Below are positions 49,701-59,804 of a stretch of DNA of 64,000 nucleotides, piece by piece. The number at the start of each line of letters is the position of its first letter. Position 1 is the first letter of the stretch. Position numbers and translations under genes: made by a program. The notes under the pieces are model-generated. The model saw nothing but the letters and a program-made list of their open reading frames with translations. It was not told where the DNA came from and searched no databases. Origin of the DNA: Amoebophrya sp. A120 (taxonomy: Eukaryota > Sar > Dinophyceae > Syndiniales > Amoebophryaceae); contig CAJINV010000009.1 of the NCBI GenBank assembly GCA_905178155.1, forward strand, positions 2,643,373 to 2,707,372, in the 5' to 3' direction.

Positions 49701-52700
49701 TGCCGTGCAACCCCCCGCCGCCGTAGTGGCCGTAACTGGCGTTATTCGCGTTCATACCGCCCAAAACCCAGAGCAGCATGCAGTGGAAACCTTGCAAGAC
49801 GTCGCACGCGTGTAAAGCGTTGTGGTACGGGTTTTCCGCCACGTGACCACCGGAAATCGCCTTCATCAACAGAAAACAGGGATCCAACGTCATCTCCAAG
49901 TGCGCGCAAAGCTCGTGGAAAATCACCAGTTCACAGAAAACTAACGGGAGGCAATCTAAATGCGGGTTGGCGAAGGGGATGCGGTTTGATGTGATGAGGT
50001 TTTGGTGGTGTTGCTGATGATTATGTCGTGGTCCTGTTGCTGCAACGCCGGGTTTTGATGCTCCTGATGCTGCACCTCCATGATCGCTGCTGCCGCTACT
50101 CGTCTATGAACTGCAAAACTATCGCACTGACGCGTGTAAATGCATTACAAATTTCATCCTCAGCATGAGAAAGAAAATTTGTAATGCGCATTGACCTTAG
50201 CAAAAGGATTTGCAAGGCATGAGCATGATTGCAAGACGAGTACGATACTCTGGCACAGGATATCACCCCAGCGAAGGCGAAAACGTCAAAAGAGTCCCAG
50301 TTGTGTAAGTCGTGCTCCAAAATCCGTAGGATTTTCTGGTAGATCTTCGTCTTCTGGTACAGGATGTAGTCTTCCTTTTGCAGAAACCCCATGTCCTGCC
50401 AGATATGATTTTCCGCTTCTGCGGCGGTATCAGCGTCCTCGTATTGGTTGTTGTTCCTCCCACTTCCATAGTACTGACCGGCACCAGAACCTGCTCCGCC
50501 TCCACCCACTCCCAAAAACCCGCTGCAGTCGATCTCAACCTCGGTTTCCAATATCTCGATCAGCCTTTTCCTCGCCTGCTCTAAATTTTCTGCGTGCTCC
50601 TTCTTTTTACTCTGCCCGATGAGAAATTTTTCCAATTCCGAATCAATCGCGCCGAAGGAGCTGCTGTTAAATTGGTTGTCTTATGGATTGCAAATATGTC
50701 TGGGTCTGGAAAGTTGGAACTTGTCATGCAGATTTTCCATCATCATCATCATGTAGTGGACACCCACTCCCAGCGCCACAGGTCAAGGATCCCCTCCCCG
50801 GGGGGTGGGCGATGAGGTCCGGAATGCGGGACTTAGCATGACAGACTCTGCGAGGGCTCTGACATGCCTATCCTGAATGACAAACTCCCTTCCAACTTGG
50901 TCAAAAGTGGACAGCTTTTGGCACTCATGCAACACAGATTTTTGCATGCTTGAGATTTACCATGACAAGTTGCCACCTTCCAGACAGACATATTTGCAAT
51001 TGATATATCTTCCGCGGACACGATTTTTACCCACTCGGAAATCTCCTGCTCTAACAATAGATTTTGGTTGTTCGCACTCGCGTTGTTTTTCTGGCCGGAA
51101 TTGTAGTCATTCCCGTCGACGGAAATGCTGTACAGCTTATTCGATCCAACCACATCCATCGACCACGTGATCTCCTCCTTCAAACTGTTCGGAATTACCT
51201 TCATCGCCCGAACTTCCCGAAAAATCTCCAAAACCCGCTCGACTGGGGAGGAGAAGGAAATGGAATTAGAGTTCTTGTCCAACTGATTCCGCCCCGTTTT
51301 TCGCGTGTTGCGGTTTGCCGACGCAGTGAGTTTCCGTAACCCGTTGACCAACCGCAGCAACCGCAACAATCGCAACAGAGCCAACGTCGTGCTACTGGTC
51401 GCCTCTTCGGGGTTCGCGTACCGCTGTAGCGCGAAAACCCAGGAGATAAAAACGATCGTGAAGTCGAACAGATTCCAAAGGTCCGCGAAGTAGCTGAAAA
51501 TGGAGTTTGTCGCCGTGTGAGCGAGAAGTCGGATCACAATTTCTAGCGCGAATAAGCCGAGAAACACCGTGTCGGTGTCTTCAAACGCCATTTTTTGACT
51601 GTTGCTCAGGTAATCCTCCACCGCGATTAATGTCAGTAGGAAAATCGCATACAGGCCCAAAATGCTGTAAACGATCAAATCGAACAATTTCCACTCGACA
51701 CAGCGAATGCAGAGCTTCTGGATGATTTGCAGCGGCCCCGGGTCTTCTGGCTCCTGGTCTGGTCCATTTGGGTTGTAGTCGTATCAAATGTAAAAATGTC
51801 TGGGTCTGGAAGATTGTCAGACTTGTCATGCATATTTTGCATGGCCCCGGATGGCTGTAATGCATGGCCTAGCATCACATATTTCTAGAAGGCTTCCTGA
51901 TGCCTATTCTGCATGAGAAATGCCCTCTCTGTGTAGACCAAACTGGACTCCTCTTGCTGGTCATGCAATACAGATTTTTTTCGAATCCGAAGACAGCATG
52001 ACAAGTTGCAATCTTCCAGACCCAGACATTTTTACAATCCATAAGTCAGGGGATGATGCTATGCCAGCAGCTCCGTACTGCAACTGGTACATCTCATTTG
52101 CCATCAACTGTAAAAATGTCTGGGTCTGGAAGACTCATGGTGCTTTTGCATGACACAGAAGATCTGGCATGGAAGCGCTAGCATCACAGGTTTGGAGAAG
52201 CTTCCGCAATGGCAAATCCGCATGACAAGTGCCCCATTTTGGTGACAGAAAGGGGGCAGCTTTTGCTGCTTGTGCATGAGAGATTTTTATGTGTTGTAAA
52301 ATGCGCATCACAAGGTGCATTTCTCCAGACCCAGACATATTTGCATTCCATATTTGCATCCAACTCCGTCATGCCGGCCATCATTGCGAATTGTAGGTTG
52401 TTGGTCTGAAAATACCGCCTCTCCTCTTCCGCCGTGAAAACCGGGACTTGCCCGAACCGACGAATCAAGCAGTACCAAATGAGGGTTTGCGCGATGAGAT
52501 TTCGGATTTGGTCAAAGATGACTAAGACGAACCAGTATGAACTGCAAATATGTCTGGGTCTGGAAATCAGTGATGCTGAATTGAGCATGATTGAAGCGCT
52601 TGCAACGGCTGCCAGGCATGACAAGTTTTGGAGACGCCTGCTGATGCCTACCACGCATGACAAACTGCGTTTTTGTATGACAAAGCAAGCTCCGCTTTTG

Positions 52701-55700
52701 CTGCTCATGCAGCACAGATTTTCCAGGAATGCAAGACACGCATCACAAGTTCCACTGTTTCAGACCCAGCCCACATTTTTGCATTTGATAACCAGGAAAG
52801 GAAAACCATCTCGACGCGGCCGAACGCGTATGACCTGCAAAAATGTTCGGGTCTGGAAACTTGTGATGCTAGTTTGTGAATGGTGGGCGCACTGCGTTAC
52901 CACGCAGCCACGCATGACAAGTTTCTGAGCGTCTAATTCTATGTGTTTCGCTTCCATCCCGCATGAAAAACTGCGTTTTTGCATGACAGGTAAGAGGCTG
53001 CTTTCCTGCTCACGCATTACAGATTCAAGAGTCGTGTCAGACAAGCATGACAAACTTGCAGTCTTCCAGACCCAGACATATTTGCAGTTGATAACGCGGC
53101 GACTTTGACCAACACGGCGGAAAGGTACAGCAGGATCTGGATGGTTTGGGAGAGTGGAATTTAGTTATTTTTGTGGTGCACCATCAATTGCAATAAAGCA
53201 CAGACTCATGTAACGAAAATTTTTGTGATGCAAGAAGAACGATGAACATGCTATGTTACCCCGACAGTCAGGATCGACACCACCCACTGCAGCCCGCATT
53301 TCAAACACGCCTGCTCCAGATAGCTCAACGACTGGTGCTTCTCTGCCTTCATCAAAAATGCCTGCGTCGTCGTCGCAGAGACAACGGCATTTTGAAGATT
53401 CGCAGAAGCTGGCGCAGCTTGATTCACCCCGCCCGGAGGTCCTGCTCCGGTTAGTTGGTTTGGCGAGTTGCTAGAAGTTCCAGGTGCGCCAACGTTGTTT
53501 ATTCCGCCCCCACCACCCGCGACAGGCCCTGCAATCGCGTTGCCGCCATTACTCGCGGAGCCACCTCCACCTGCGCCATCGCCGGTCCCAGCAGGAACAG
53601 CTCCTGCACCGCCCGGACCACTCCCTTGGGCGCCGGCCGAGGCGATTAAGTGTAAAGACCGATCGTCTAGAATTGTCGTCCAGAAGATATGACCTGCTCA
53701 AACGTTACAATCTCAAACGTTACAATAGAATCCGAGATTTGTCTTGCATGATCAACATGACAGACTCGGACAGCATTCCACTTTCTGCAATACAAATTTC
53801 GCCAGATTGTAGTGCGGATTGGGACTCCAGAACTTGTCATGCGTAATCCTGTGGGAGTAGGGTAGATCATGCACTTCTTGCAACACAAGTCCCAGATTCT
53901 ATTGTAACGCTTGAGATTGTAGCACCTGGGCAGGTCATAGAAGATCAGCACGTTGTAGAGAAACAGGATCTATGAAATGCAAAAATGTCTGGGTCTGGAA
54001 GGATGCAACTTGTGGTGCTACCTCTGGATTCTACATAAAATCTGTATTGCGCGAGCAGCAAAAGAAGTGCAATTTGTGCTACGCGGAGAGGGTATTTCTC
54101 ATGCGGTATGAGCATCGGAAAGCCCTCGCAGAGTCTCTGATGCCAGGGCATGCATCACAGACCTCATGGGTCATCGTCATGCAAAATCTGCATGACAAAC
54201 TCCTGCATTCTTCCAGACCCAGACATATTTGCATTTGATAGGATCGGTAGCGCGATCGACATCGCCAGGATGATGTGCTGCACCGTGAAACACCAGGTGT
54301 TATCGCTATCGAAGCAGATTTCGTTCTTGTAAACAATTTTCTCGCACTCATCGCTGTCGTCGACGCAAACCAAGTGGTTTGGGTTGTAAATCGAAATTTC
54401 CGTCCCCGTGGAGTCCAGTATGCAATACAAATTTCCCGCTCAACGTCCACATGTACAAAAGGCATGAGATTTTGATTTTTCGCTAACTGGGATTGTCATT
54501 AAACTTGTCATGCTGGTGACTAAGATTGAAGGCACGTTTTGTCCTGCAGCTGCAGAAACAGCAACAGCATCTGTACGCGTCCGGGAATAGATATACTGTG
54601 AATATCCAACGTGACAGCGCAACTTGGTCTGCTGTCCCCCGTCAACGTGTAGTACTGGACTTGTTCGTTTTCCAGGTCCGTGACGGCGGACACCACCGCC
54701 TGCACTCCACTTGGTAATTCCGAAAATTCCGTCTCGTGGGGGAAAAACGTTTTCAGTGATGCGTTGAACGTATGGGAGTGCCAGGATCGAAATCGTCAAA
54801 GTTGAAATAACTTGTAATGCATAAAATCGATACCAGTTGGAAGCCCAAATTGTAAGCGGTGCATGACAAATCTCGGCACCGTCTAAATCCAGTTTGTCGT
54901 GCTGTTTGGGGACAGCAGGCGTCTTTTGTCATGCTTCCTTAGCAGCTCTATCCCAAACCCGAAACAGGCTCACAATCGGCCTCGCTTGCAATCCCTGCAA
55001 GACCGTCTTTTCATGCCTTGCATTTTATGCATCACAGATTATTTCAACTTTGTCGACTTCAATCCTGACACTCCCATAGAACGGCCCCTGTTGGTAATTC
55101 ACGAACACGGTGTTCTGCTCCAACGCAGCTTTCGAATACTGCTTTCCGAACAGTGACTCCCCGGGTATCCAGGAAAAAAACTGTGTAAGTGCATAGTTTC
55201 TTGGAGGACTAGCATCACAAGTTTGCTCTGCATGACACAGAAAACCTGTCATGCGTAGCTGGTACGTGAAAACACGCGCGAAAATTGCCTCTGATGCATG
55301 TCCAGCATGAAAATGTAGCAGTTTTGCATTTTATGCAACACAAAGTTACAGCACTTACACAGTTTTTTTCTTGGTGGATACCGGGATAGGAAGGAACAGT
55401 CGCTCGGCAGTTCGGGAAACAGACTTGCGTCCTCGGTAGCCTTCCCTGGTAGCTTTGCAACGAGTTGGTGTTTCGTGTTTCCGGGAGGCTGCTGGTCAAA
55501 AACCGGTCCTCGTCCACGAGCGACGTTTTCTCATTCGGGAACGCGACGTAGCGGCACTCATTGAAAGCCTTGGAAGATTCGAGTTCCGCATCGGCTGCGA
55601 TGGCGGAGGTGGTTGTCACGGATTTCGCTTCGTGCCGTCTCCCGAGGTGGAAGTCGTAGAGTTTGGAATACTCGTTATCGCCGTAGTAGATCGAAAAACC

Positions 55701-56275
55701 GGTTTTCAGGAAGCAGGAGAGCGTGGGGTATCCAGGAAAAAATATCCATCCCAATACACTTTGTCATGCAAAACATGCATAACATCCACTATTTGCCATG
55801 CAAAAAAATGGATGGGATGGGTGTTTTTTCCTGGATATGGGAAAGTTTTCCAACACACAGCTGATTTTGCAGTCCAGGCGTCGCTATCCTGTGCAAAAGT
55901 ATCGCACTCGTACTAATTGCAATCTTGCATGACAAACCTACCTTTTTACCACCTGAATTAGCATTACAAATTCAATTTTTCTTTCTGATAAAATTTGCAA
56001 TGCAATTTATACTAGTACGATACTTTTCCAATGCATAGTCGCATGCACAGCTTCCCATTTTCCCAATTCGCATAGTCGACCACGTGGGAGGTGATGATTA
56101 GGTAGATGGAAAGCGCGAGAAACAGGCGTATCAAACGAAGCAACGCGCCGGAGCGACACCGGGGCGGGAGATAGTTTTCGCGGAACCAGTAGCGGAGAAA
56201 AAGGTTGTTGGCTTTCAGGTGCGTCAAATAGGTTTTTGCAACCGGCTCAGCGTTCAAGAAGTCGGAGGCCCACAT
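46734..56275 (-). CDS. Voltage-sensor / cyclic-nucleotide phosphodiesterase fusion
   Basis: Eighteen exons join to exactly 1,612 codons plus TGA. A first membrane segment (LLRLIRLFLALSIYLIIT) is followed by a Cys-containing outer loop (residues ~90-330), two to four further membrane segments (WCFTVQHIILAMSIALPILF, WVVSILTVGILLYLSAVL, WFVLVIFDQIRNLIAQTLIW), then an ion-transport type voltage-sensor module at ~630-760 whose S4 is ALLRLLRLLRLVNGLRK. The C-terminal half is a class I PDE catalytic domain: NPYHNALHACDVLQ near 1085, the metal motif HDYQHPGVSN near 1190, NDSAILENHHVAAAF, LHAADISN near 1300 and CQLGFIDVVVLPLF. It should hydrolyse cAMP and/or cGMP at a membrane. No pore loop or S6 is evident after S4. 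Sixteen introners, one GT-AG intron. Confidence 0.85.
47309..47421. mobile_element. Introner, family E
   Basis: Flanking repeat TTTCG. Removal joins ATSK to LNKY. Confidence 0.87.
47527..47654. mobile_element. Introner, family J (single copy)
   Basis: Ends TATCCACGAAAAACAAAAAA and TTTTTCTGTGGGTA; flanking repeat TTGAG. Removal joins NLWL to NRTF. Confidence 0.83.
48061..49037 (-). mobile_element. Poly(A)-ended insertion within introner
   Basis: Starts on the plus strand with 13 T (48063-48075), that is a poly(A) end on the minus strand, and rejoins the family-G interior near 49038. This fits a retrotransposed RNA. No convincing protein frame inside. Confidence 0.55.
48859..48943. repeat. 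Minisatellite of 18-20 bp units
   Basis: Five copies of CGAAGTGCTCTG plus an A-run; the A-run lengthens from 6, 6, 7 to 8 along the array. Confidence 0.9.
50105..50262. mobile_element. Introner, family B
   Basis: Flanks TCGTC/TCACC (two mismatches). Removal joins FAGV to SSGS. Confidence 0.8.
50682..51005. mobile_element. Introner, family A, with a short nested insert
   Basis: Flanks TGTCT/TATCT. Removal joins SAED to NQFN. A ~73-bp foreign piece lies at 50740-50812. Confidence 0.83.
50740..50812 (-). mobile_element. Solo truncated copy of the 22.6-kb retro-insertion end
   Basis: 70 bases (50743-50812) match 22611-22680 with one difference. It ends in a CAT/ATG repeat, as the large copy does. 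A 5'-truncated retrocopy would look like this. Confidence 0.6.
51782..52043. mobile_element. Introner, family A
   Basis: Flanks AGTCG/AGTCA. Removal joins SSPD to YNPN. Confidence 0.84.
52102..52352. mobile_element. Introner, family A
   Basis: Left end reads CATCAACTG; flanking repeat TTTGC. Removal joins ELDA to NEMY. Confidence 0.84.
52536..52790. mobile_element. Introner, family A
   Basis: Flanking repeat ACCAG. Removal joins FLSW to FVLV within a membrane segment. Confidence 0.87.
52829..53093. mobile_element. Introner, family A
   Basis: Flanking repeat ACGCG. Removal joins KVAA to FGRV. The exon to its left is 38 bp. Confidence 0.87.
53137..53259 (-). other. Canonical GT-AG intron in voltage-sensor/PDE gene
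   Basis: Exon ..CTGACTGTCGGG|GTAACATAG to ..AACCATCCAG|ATCCTGCTG; 123 bp, phase 0, joining SILTVG to ILLYLSAVLVKV within one membrane segment. The whole gene reaches a whole number of codons only with this intron removed. Confidence 0.65.
53688..53939. mobile_element. Introner, family K (single copy)
   Basis: Ends TATGACCTGCTCAAACGTTA and GGGCAGGTCATA; flanking repeat GAAGA. Removal joins VLIF to WTTI. Confidence 0.85.
53971..54240. mobile_element. Introner, family A
   Basis: Flanking repeat GGATC. Removal joins ALPI to LFLY. The exon to its left is 31 bp. Confidence 0.87.
54419..54604. mobile_element. Introner, family L, diverged right end
   Basis: Left TATGCAATACAAATTTCCCG; right end GGGAATAGATATACTGTGAATA; flanks TCCAG/TCCAA. 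Removal joins AVTL to DSTG. Confidence 0.75.
54771..55078. mobile_element. Introner, family F
   Basis: Flanking repeat GAACG. Removal joins QGPF to NASL. Confidence 0.87.
55166..55380. mobile_element. Introner, family D2
   Basis: Ends TATCCAGGAAAAAAACTGTG; flanking repeat CCGGG. Removal joins SYPG to ESLF. Confidence 0.86.
55729..55837. mobile_element. Introner, family E
   Basis: Flanks TGGGG/TGGGA. Removal joins ENFP to TLSC. Confidence 0.86.
55885..56037. mobile_element. Introner, family B
   Basis: Flanking repeat GTCGC. Removal joins LCMR to RLDC. Confidence 0.87.
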
Positions 56276-58239
56276 AATTGATGTTTTTGAATTTTTTGGT
56301 ACGGTCGACTACCAAGAGTTTCTTTCTTCAACTACTCATGTGGTGCTCTCTCGTTATTTTAGAGGAAGTGGCACGACCACACCGACTGCGTATACCACTC
56401 GTTCCGCCTGGGTGAAATGATCCTCCGTCAACTACGTGCTTTATAATTCACTTCAAAAAGCTCCCCTGCTCTAGCACGAGCCGGAACCGCCTCAAGAACC
56501 TCGATCCCCCTCATCTTCAAGTGCGAACATGAGCGACTCGCACCATGCGTCCTCGTCAGCTTGTTGACGAAGGAAGAAAAGCGCGCGGACTACTTGCAGC
56601 TTCGCCGCCACCCCCCACCTCCGCGGTCGCTCGCGCGGCGCTCCACAAAAGCCATGGGCTGCGTGTGAGCGAGCATTGATTTCGCGCCACAGCAGGTGGG
56701 GCGAGCGGTGCGTGTAAAGCCGGGCAAACGAAAACACAACCCCAATCATTCAGCGACAATGCGTGACACGCGGTAGGCGTGTAGCTACAATAACGAAACA
56801 GCAGCCACACACCGCTGCATCAATAAGCTTAAGCTTAACGCGAGGAGAAGCACGGCGCGGGCGCACTATTTAGGGCGCGCGCGCCTTCTTTTTAGTACCT
56901 GCTGCGGAAAGCACATAGAACCCCCCCGCGGCGCCACAGGCAGCCGCCGGGAGTTGCCGGCGCCGGGGCTCGACACGGCCGAACGAACTGCCCCAAGAGC
57001 TCCCGCGGAGAGCTTGCCCACACCGTGGACACAACACAACAGGCGCGGCGCGCCAAAACCAAGAAAGCAAGGGAGTGCGCCGCCAACAGACACACCGGGG
57101 CGAAAGGTGATAGGGCGGGCCCGGGCGCCGCCCCCCTCCCGCGAAGAGGGGGCCGCGTCCGCCCGACCTGCGCGGAGGGTTGGCGGGCGCCACGAAGGCG
57201 GGGCCGCCCGGGGGCAGGAAGCGAACAGCGCGGCCGCCCCCCCGGGCCCGCCCGCCTCCACGGCGCGGCCCGCGCAACAAAGAGCAGGGGGCGCAACCGG
57301 GAGGGGACGCCGTCCCCGGCGGCGGCGCGCTTGCGGCGCTCCGCGGGGTAGACTGCGCCGCCCGGGGCCCGTTTGGTCGATGGCGCGCAGCTGCCAGCCT
57401 GGCGGCCTTCTTCGCCGTTCCCATACCCATCCCCGCCACGCTTGAAGGCTGCCCAAATAAAAAACGGCCGGGCCGACCCGCCTCGCAGGCCCCCTGCTTT
57501 GTTCGCATAAGCCTGCGCGAGTGGTCGCGCTCGCAATGCCGGCCGGGCGCCAGTGCCTGGCCGGGTAGCGAACGCGCTAAGCCCGCCCGCCTGCCCGATG
57601 GGCGCAACAAGCAACCGCCCCCCGCTGGCCCGAAAGCTGTCGCCCGAGTGCCCGCAACTGAAAGCGCCAGGCCGCCGCCCTTTTCGTGCATCGCGGCAAA
57701 ATTCGCGCGGGCATTTCGAGGCGGGTCGCTGGGGTATCCCTCCACTGCGAGCCTACCGCCCTGCATCTGGGCCCATTCCTGTGCCCGCGCCTGTGGCTGC
57801 TGGCGAAGGCGGCGCACCAAGGTCGTCGGGCGACGCGGCGCCCCCGCGATGCGCGCGCGATCCCTCACAAGTAGCCCCGGCCCCAGCCCGCGTCTGTCCA
57901 GTCTCTTCCGCTAATGCTGTGCATCAGTCTGGCGAAGTTGTGCAGCGCTTTTTGTTTGTTCCTGGGTGCTGATCTCCCGGAGGAGCAGCAGCTTGACGGC
58001 ACTGTGGCCGCGCGAACACATCATAATCTTCACACGCGCTGCTTTGTATATTGACAGAGCCAAGGCTAGCAAAAAAACATGTGTCCGCAATCGTCTTGAA
58101 TCTTCAAATTCGAACGACAGGAAACACGGATGCTATCGTCCTTCGGCTTTAATATCGGAGCTCAGAGTGAAGATAAAAAAATTCGAAACAAACAAGCGGT
58201 TGCTATCGCTAACATCCTCCCCATTTTCAATTTATATCT
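56276..58239. other. Intergenic spacer
   Basis: Upstream region of the voltage-sensor/PDE gene, then the GC-rich island at 56870-57960. No gene or RNA recognised. Confidence 0.5.
56870..57960. repeat. Second GC-rich island
   Basis: About 1.1 kb with very high GC and long frames on both strands (one of 332 codons, 56870-57868). Composition resembles the island at 44500-45970, but I could not align the two by eye. Confidence 0.5.
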
Positions 58240-58560
58240 TCATCCATTATTGAACCCCAAGCTGTTCGTCATCAACTCCGCCAGACTACTGCCCGCGTTA
58301 TTTCGACTGTTCCCAAACCGCCTGGTCCCGCCAATGCCCGCGAAAGCCCCGCCTTGGTTCCCGCTAACGTTGTTTGGATTGCCGGACCCGGCGCCCGAGC
58401 TGCCGCTGTTGGACTTGCTGTGGTCGTTTGCGGACCGGTTTCCGCCGGTGCTGGTGGGGTTTGTCGTAGACCCAGGCTTGGAGCTCGTTCCTGAGGAACT
58501 GGCGTTTTCCTGGATAGTTTTTGTTTGATTTTTGCAACTGCAAGTGCTAGCAACACACAA
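58240..58560 (-). CDS. Possible short Ser/Gly/Asn-rich coding stretch
   Basis: An open frame of 106 residues (MCVASTCSCKNQTKTI.. to ..ELMTNSLGFNNG) just downstream of the Psf2 stop has the Ser/Gly/Thr/Asn-rich composition of coding linkers elsewhere in the window. It could be a small separate gene, an alternative last exon, or chance. No domain is seen and the start is uncertain. Confidence 0.25.
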   Translation of the reverse strand: MCVASTCSCKNQTKTIQENASSSGTSSKPGSTTNPTSTGGNRSANDHSKSNSGSSGAGSGNPNNVSGNQGGAFAGIGGTRRFGNSRNNAGSSLAELMTNSLGFNNG

Positions 58561-58643
58561 CTACACTACTACATGAACATGTACATCTTCATGGGTCTGG
58601 GTGCTGCATGACAAACAAAAACCCAATCTTCGCAGTATCATTC

Positions 58644-59804
58644 TCATCGTACCGAAGTGTCCACCGCGTCCAAGTACGGGTGCTTCAGGTACTCCATCCA
58701 GCTCATGGCTTTTATTGACCTGTCTCGGATGATATGAATTGCACAAGTATCGTACTCGTATAAATGCATTACAAATTTCCTCCGCGTGAGAAATAAAATT
58801 TGTAATGCAGATTTGCCTTGGGAACAAGATTTGTAATGCAAGACTTGCATTTGTACGAGTACGATACTTTTGCACAGGATAGATGAACGTGATCTCCGGC
58901 TTGGTCAGAAACGTGCAGTCCAACAGGATGTTGTCCCCGATCATCCGCAGGCCCTCCTTCGCTTTGTGTTTATGCAATACAAATTTCCCGCACATGTACA
59001 AGATGCATCACAAATTTCACCAATTTGGAGTGTGTCATGCTAAACTAGGAAAGAAGACAAGTTTTCTTGCCATGCAGAGACCGCATTTGTAGGTGTACGG
59101 GAAATTTACTGTGGATAGTGTCTCCTGAAATTCACCAGTTCGTGAAACCTGTCGGTGATTTCCTTCCGCGGATTCACCCGGAAGTAAATGCTGTGCATCA
59201 GGAACGTGTGCGCGATATGAGAGTGCACAACTCCCCCTGTCCTTCATTTGTCATGCAAAACCCCAAATCCAAGGGCTTCCCTGTGGCACTCTTTGCATCA
59301 CAAATTCCGGAACAAGCCCGAACAGTACTACAGCAGGCGCATAAATTTGCCATGCACAGGCTCGACGTGTGCTGGTGTTTGTGTTGCTGTTCATGCAATA
59401 CAAATGAGGGGAAAGGAGAGCTGTGCACTGTCATACGCGATCCAGATGAACCACTCGTCTACGGGTTCAAATTTGTGCGGATTTCGCTTTTCGTTCAGCA
59501 ACACCTGCTTCAATTTCCGTTCGGTCAGCCAGTGCGGTGGCCACAGCATGCCGTGCTTCCGCTGTTCCAACTCCAAGCCGAGCCAAATGGGGATCGCGGT
59601 CTTCTGGCCCTTTTTGAACGGGCCGTGCTTTTTCTTCAGCGTGGCGAAAATCTTGTCCTCGGAATTGTAGAAGTTGTCAGACTGGAATATCGGCGAGTCC
59701 CAGTGGAACTCGCAGAGCGCCTCGAGCGCTTCCCGCCGGTCCTCCTTCAACCATTTTTCCAGCGGCTGCGACCAGATCTTGTGCTTCCCGAGGCTGGAGG
59801 CCAT
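58644..59804 (-). CDS. PSF2: Probable GINS complex subunit Psf2
   Basis: Four exons join in frame to 209 residues (ATG 59804, TGA 58644-58646), close to the usual 185-230 of Psf2. The segment GPFKKGQKTAIPIWLGLELE followed by QRKHGMLWPPHWLTERKLKQ and EKRNPHKFEPVDEWFIWIAH aligns well with the Psf2 pattern GPF..G....VPLWLA..LK.R.KC...PPEW......L...R....F..LP..Y.EIA. GINS joins Cdc45 and Mcm2-7 in the replicative helicase. The C-terminal third (EITDRFHELVNFRRHKAKEG..) is more divergent. Introners of families I, L and B interrupt it. Confidence 0.65.
58733..58881. mobile_element. Introner, family B
   Basis: Flanking repeat GATGA. Removal joins ITFI to RDRS. Confidence 0.87.
58971..59117. mobile_element. 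Introner, family L (intact copy)
   Basis: Flanks GTGTT/GTGTC; 147 bp. Removal joins FRRH to KAKE. Reference for the split copy at 18580-19385. Confidence 0.85.
59216..59435. mobile_element. Introner, family I
   Basis: Flanking repeat CGCGA. Removal joins IWIA to HTFL. Confidence 0.87.

Noticed and set aside
56870-57868. Minus-strand frame of 332 codons in the second GC-rich island
   Set aside because: Same reason: overlapping open frames on both strands, Arg/Pro/Ala/Gly-rich, no family resemblance.
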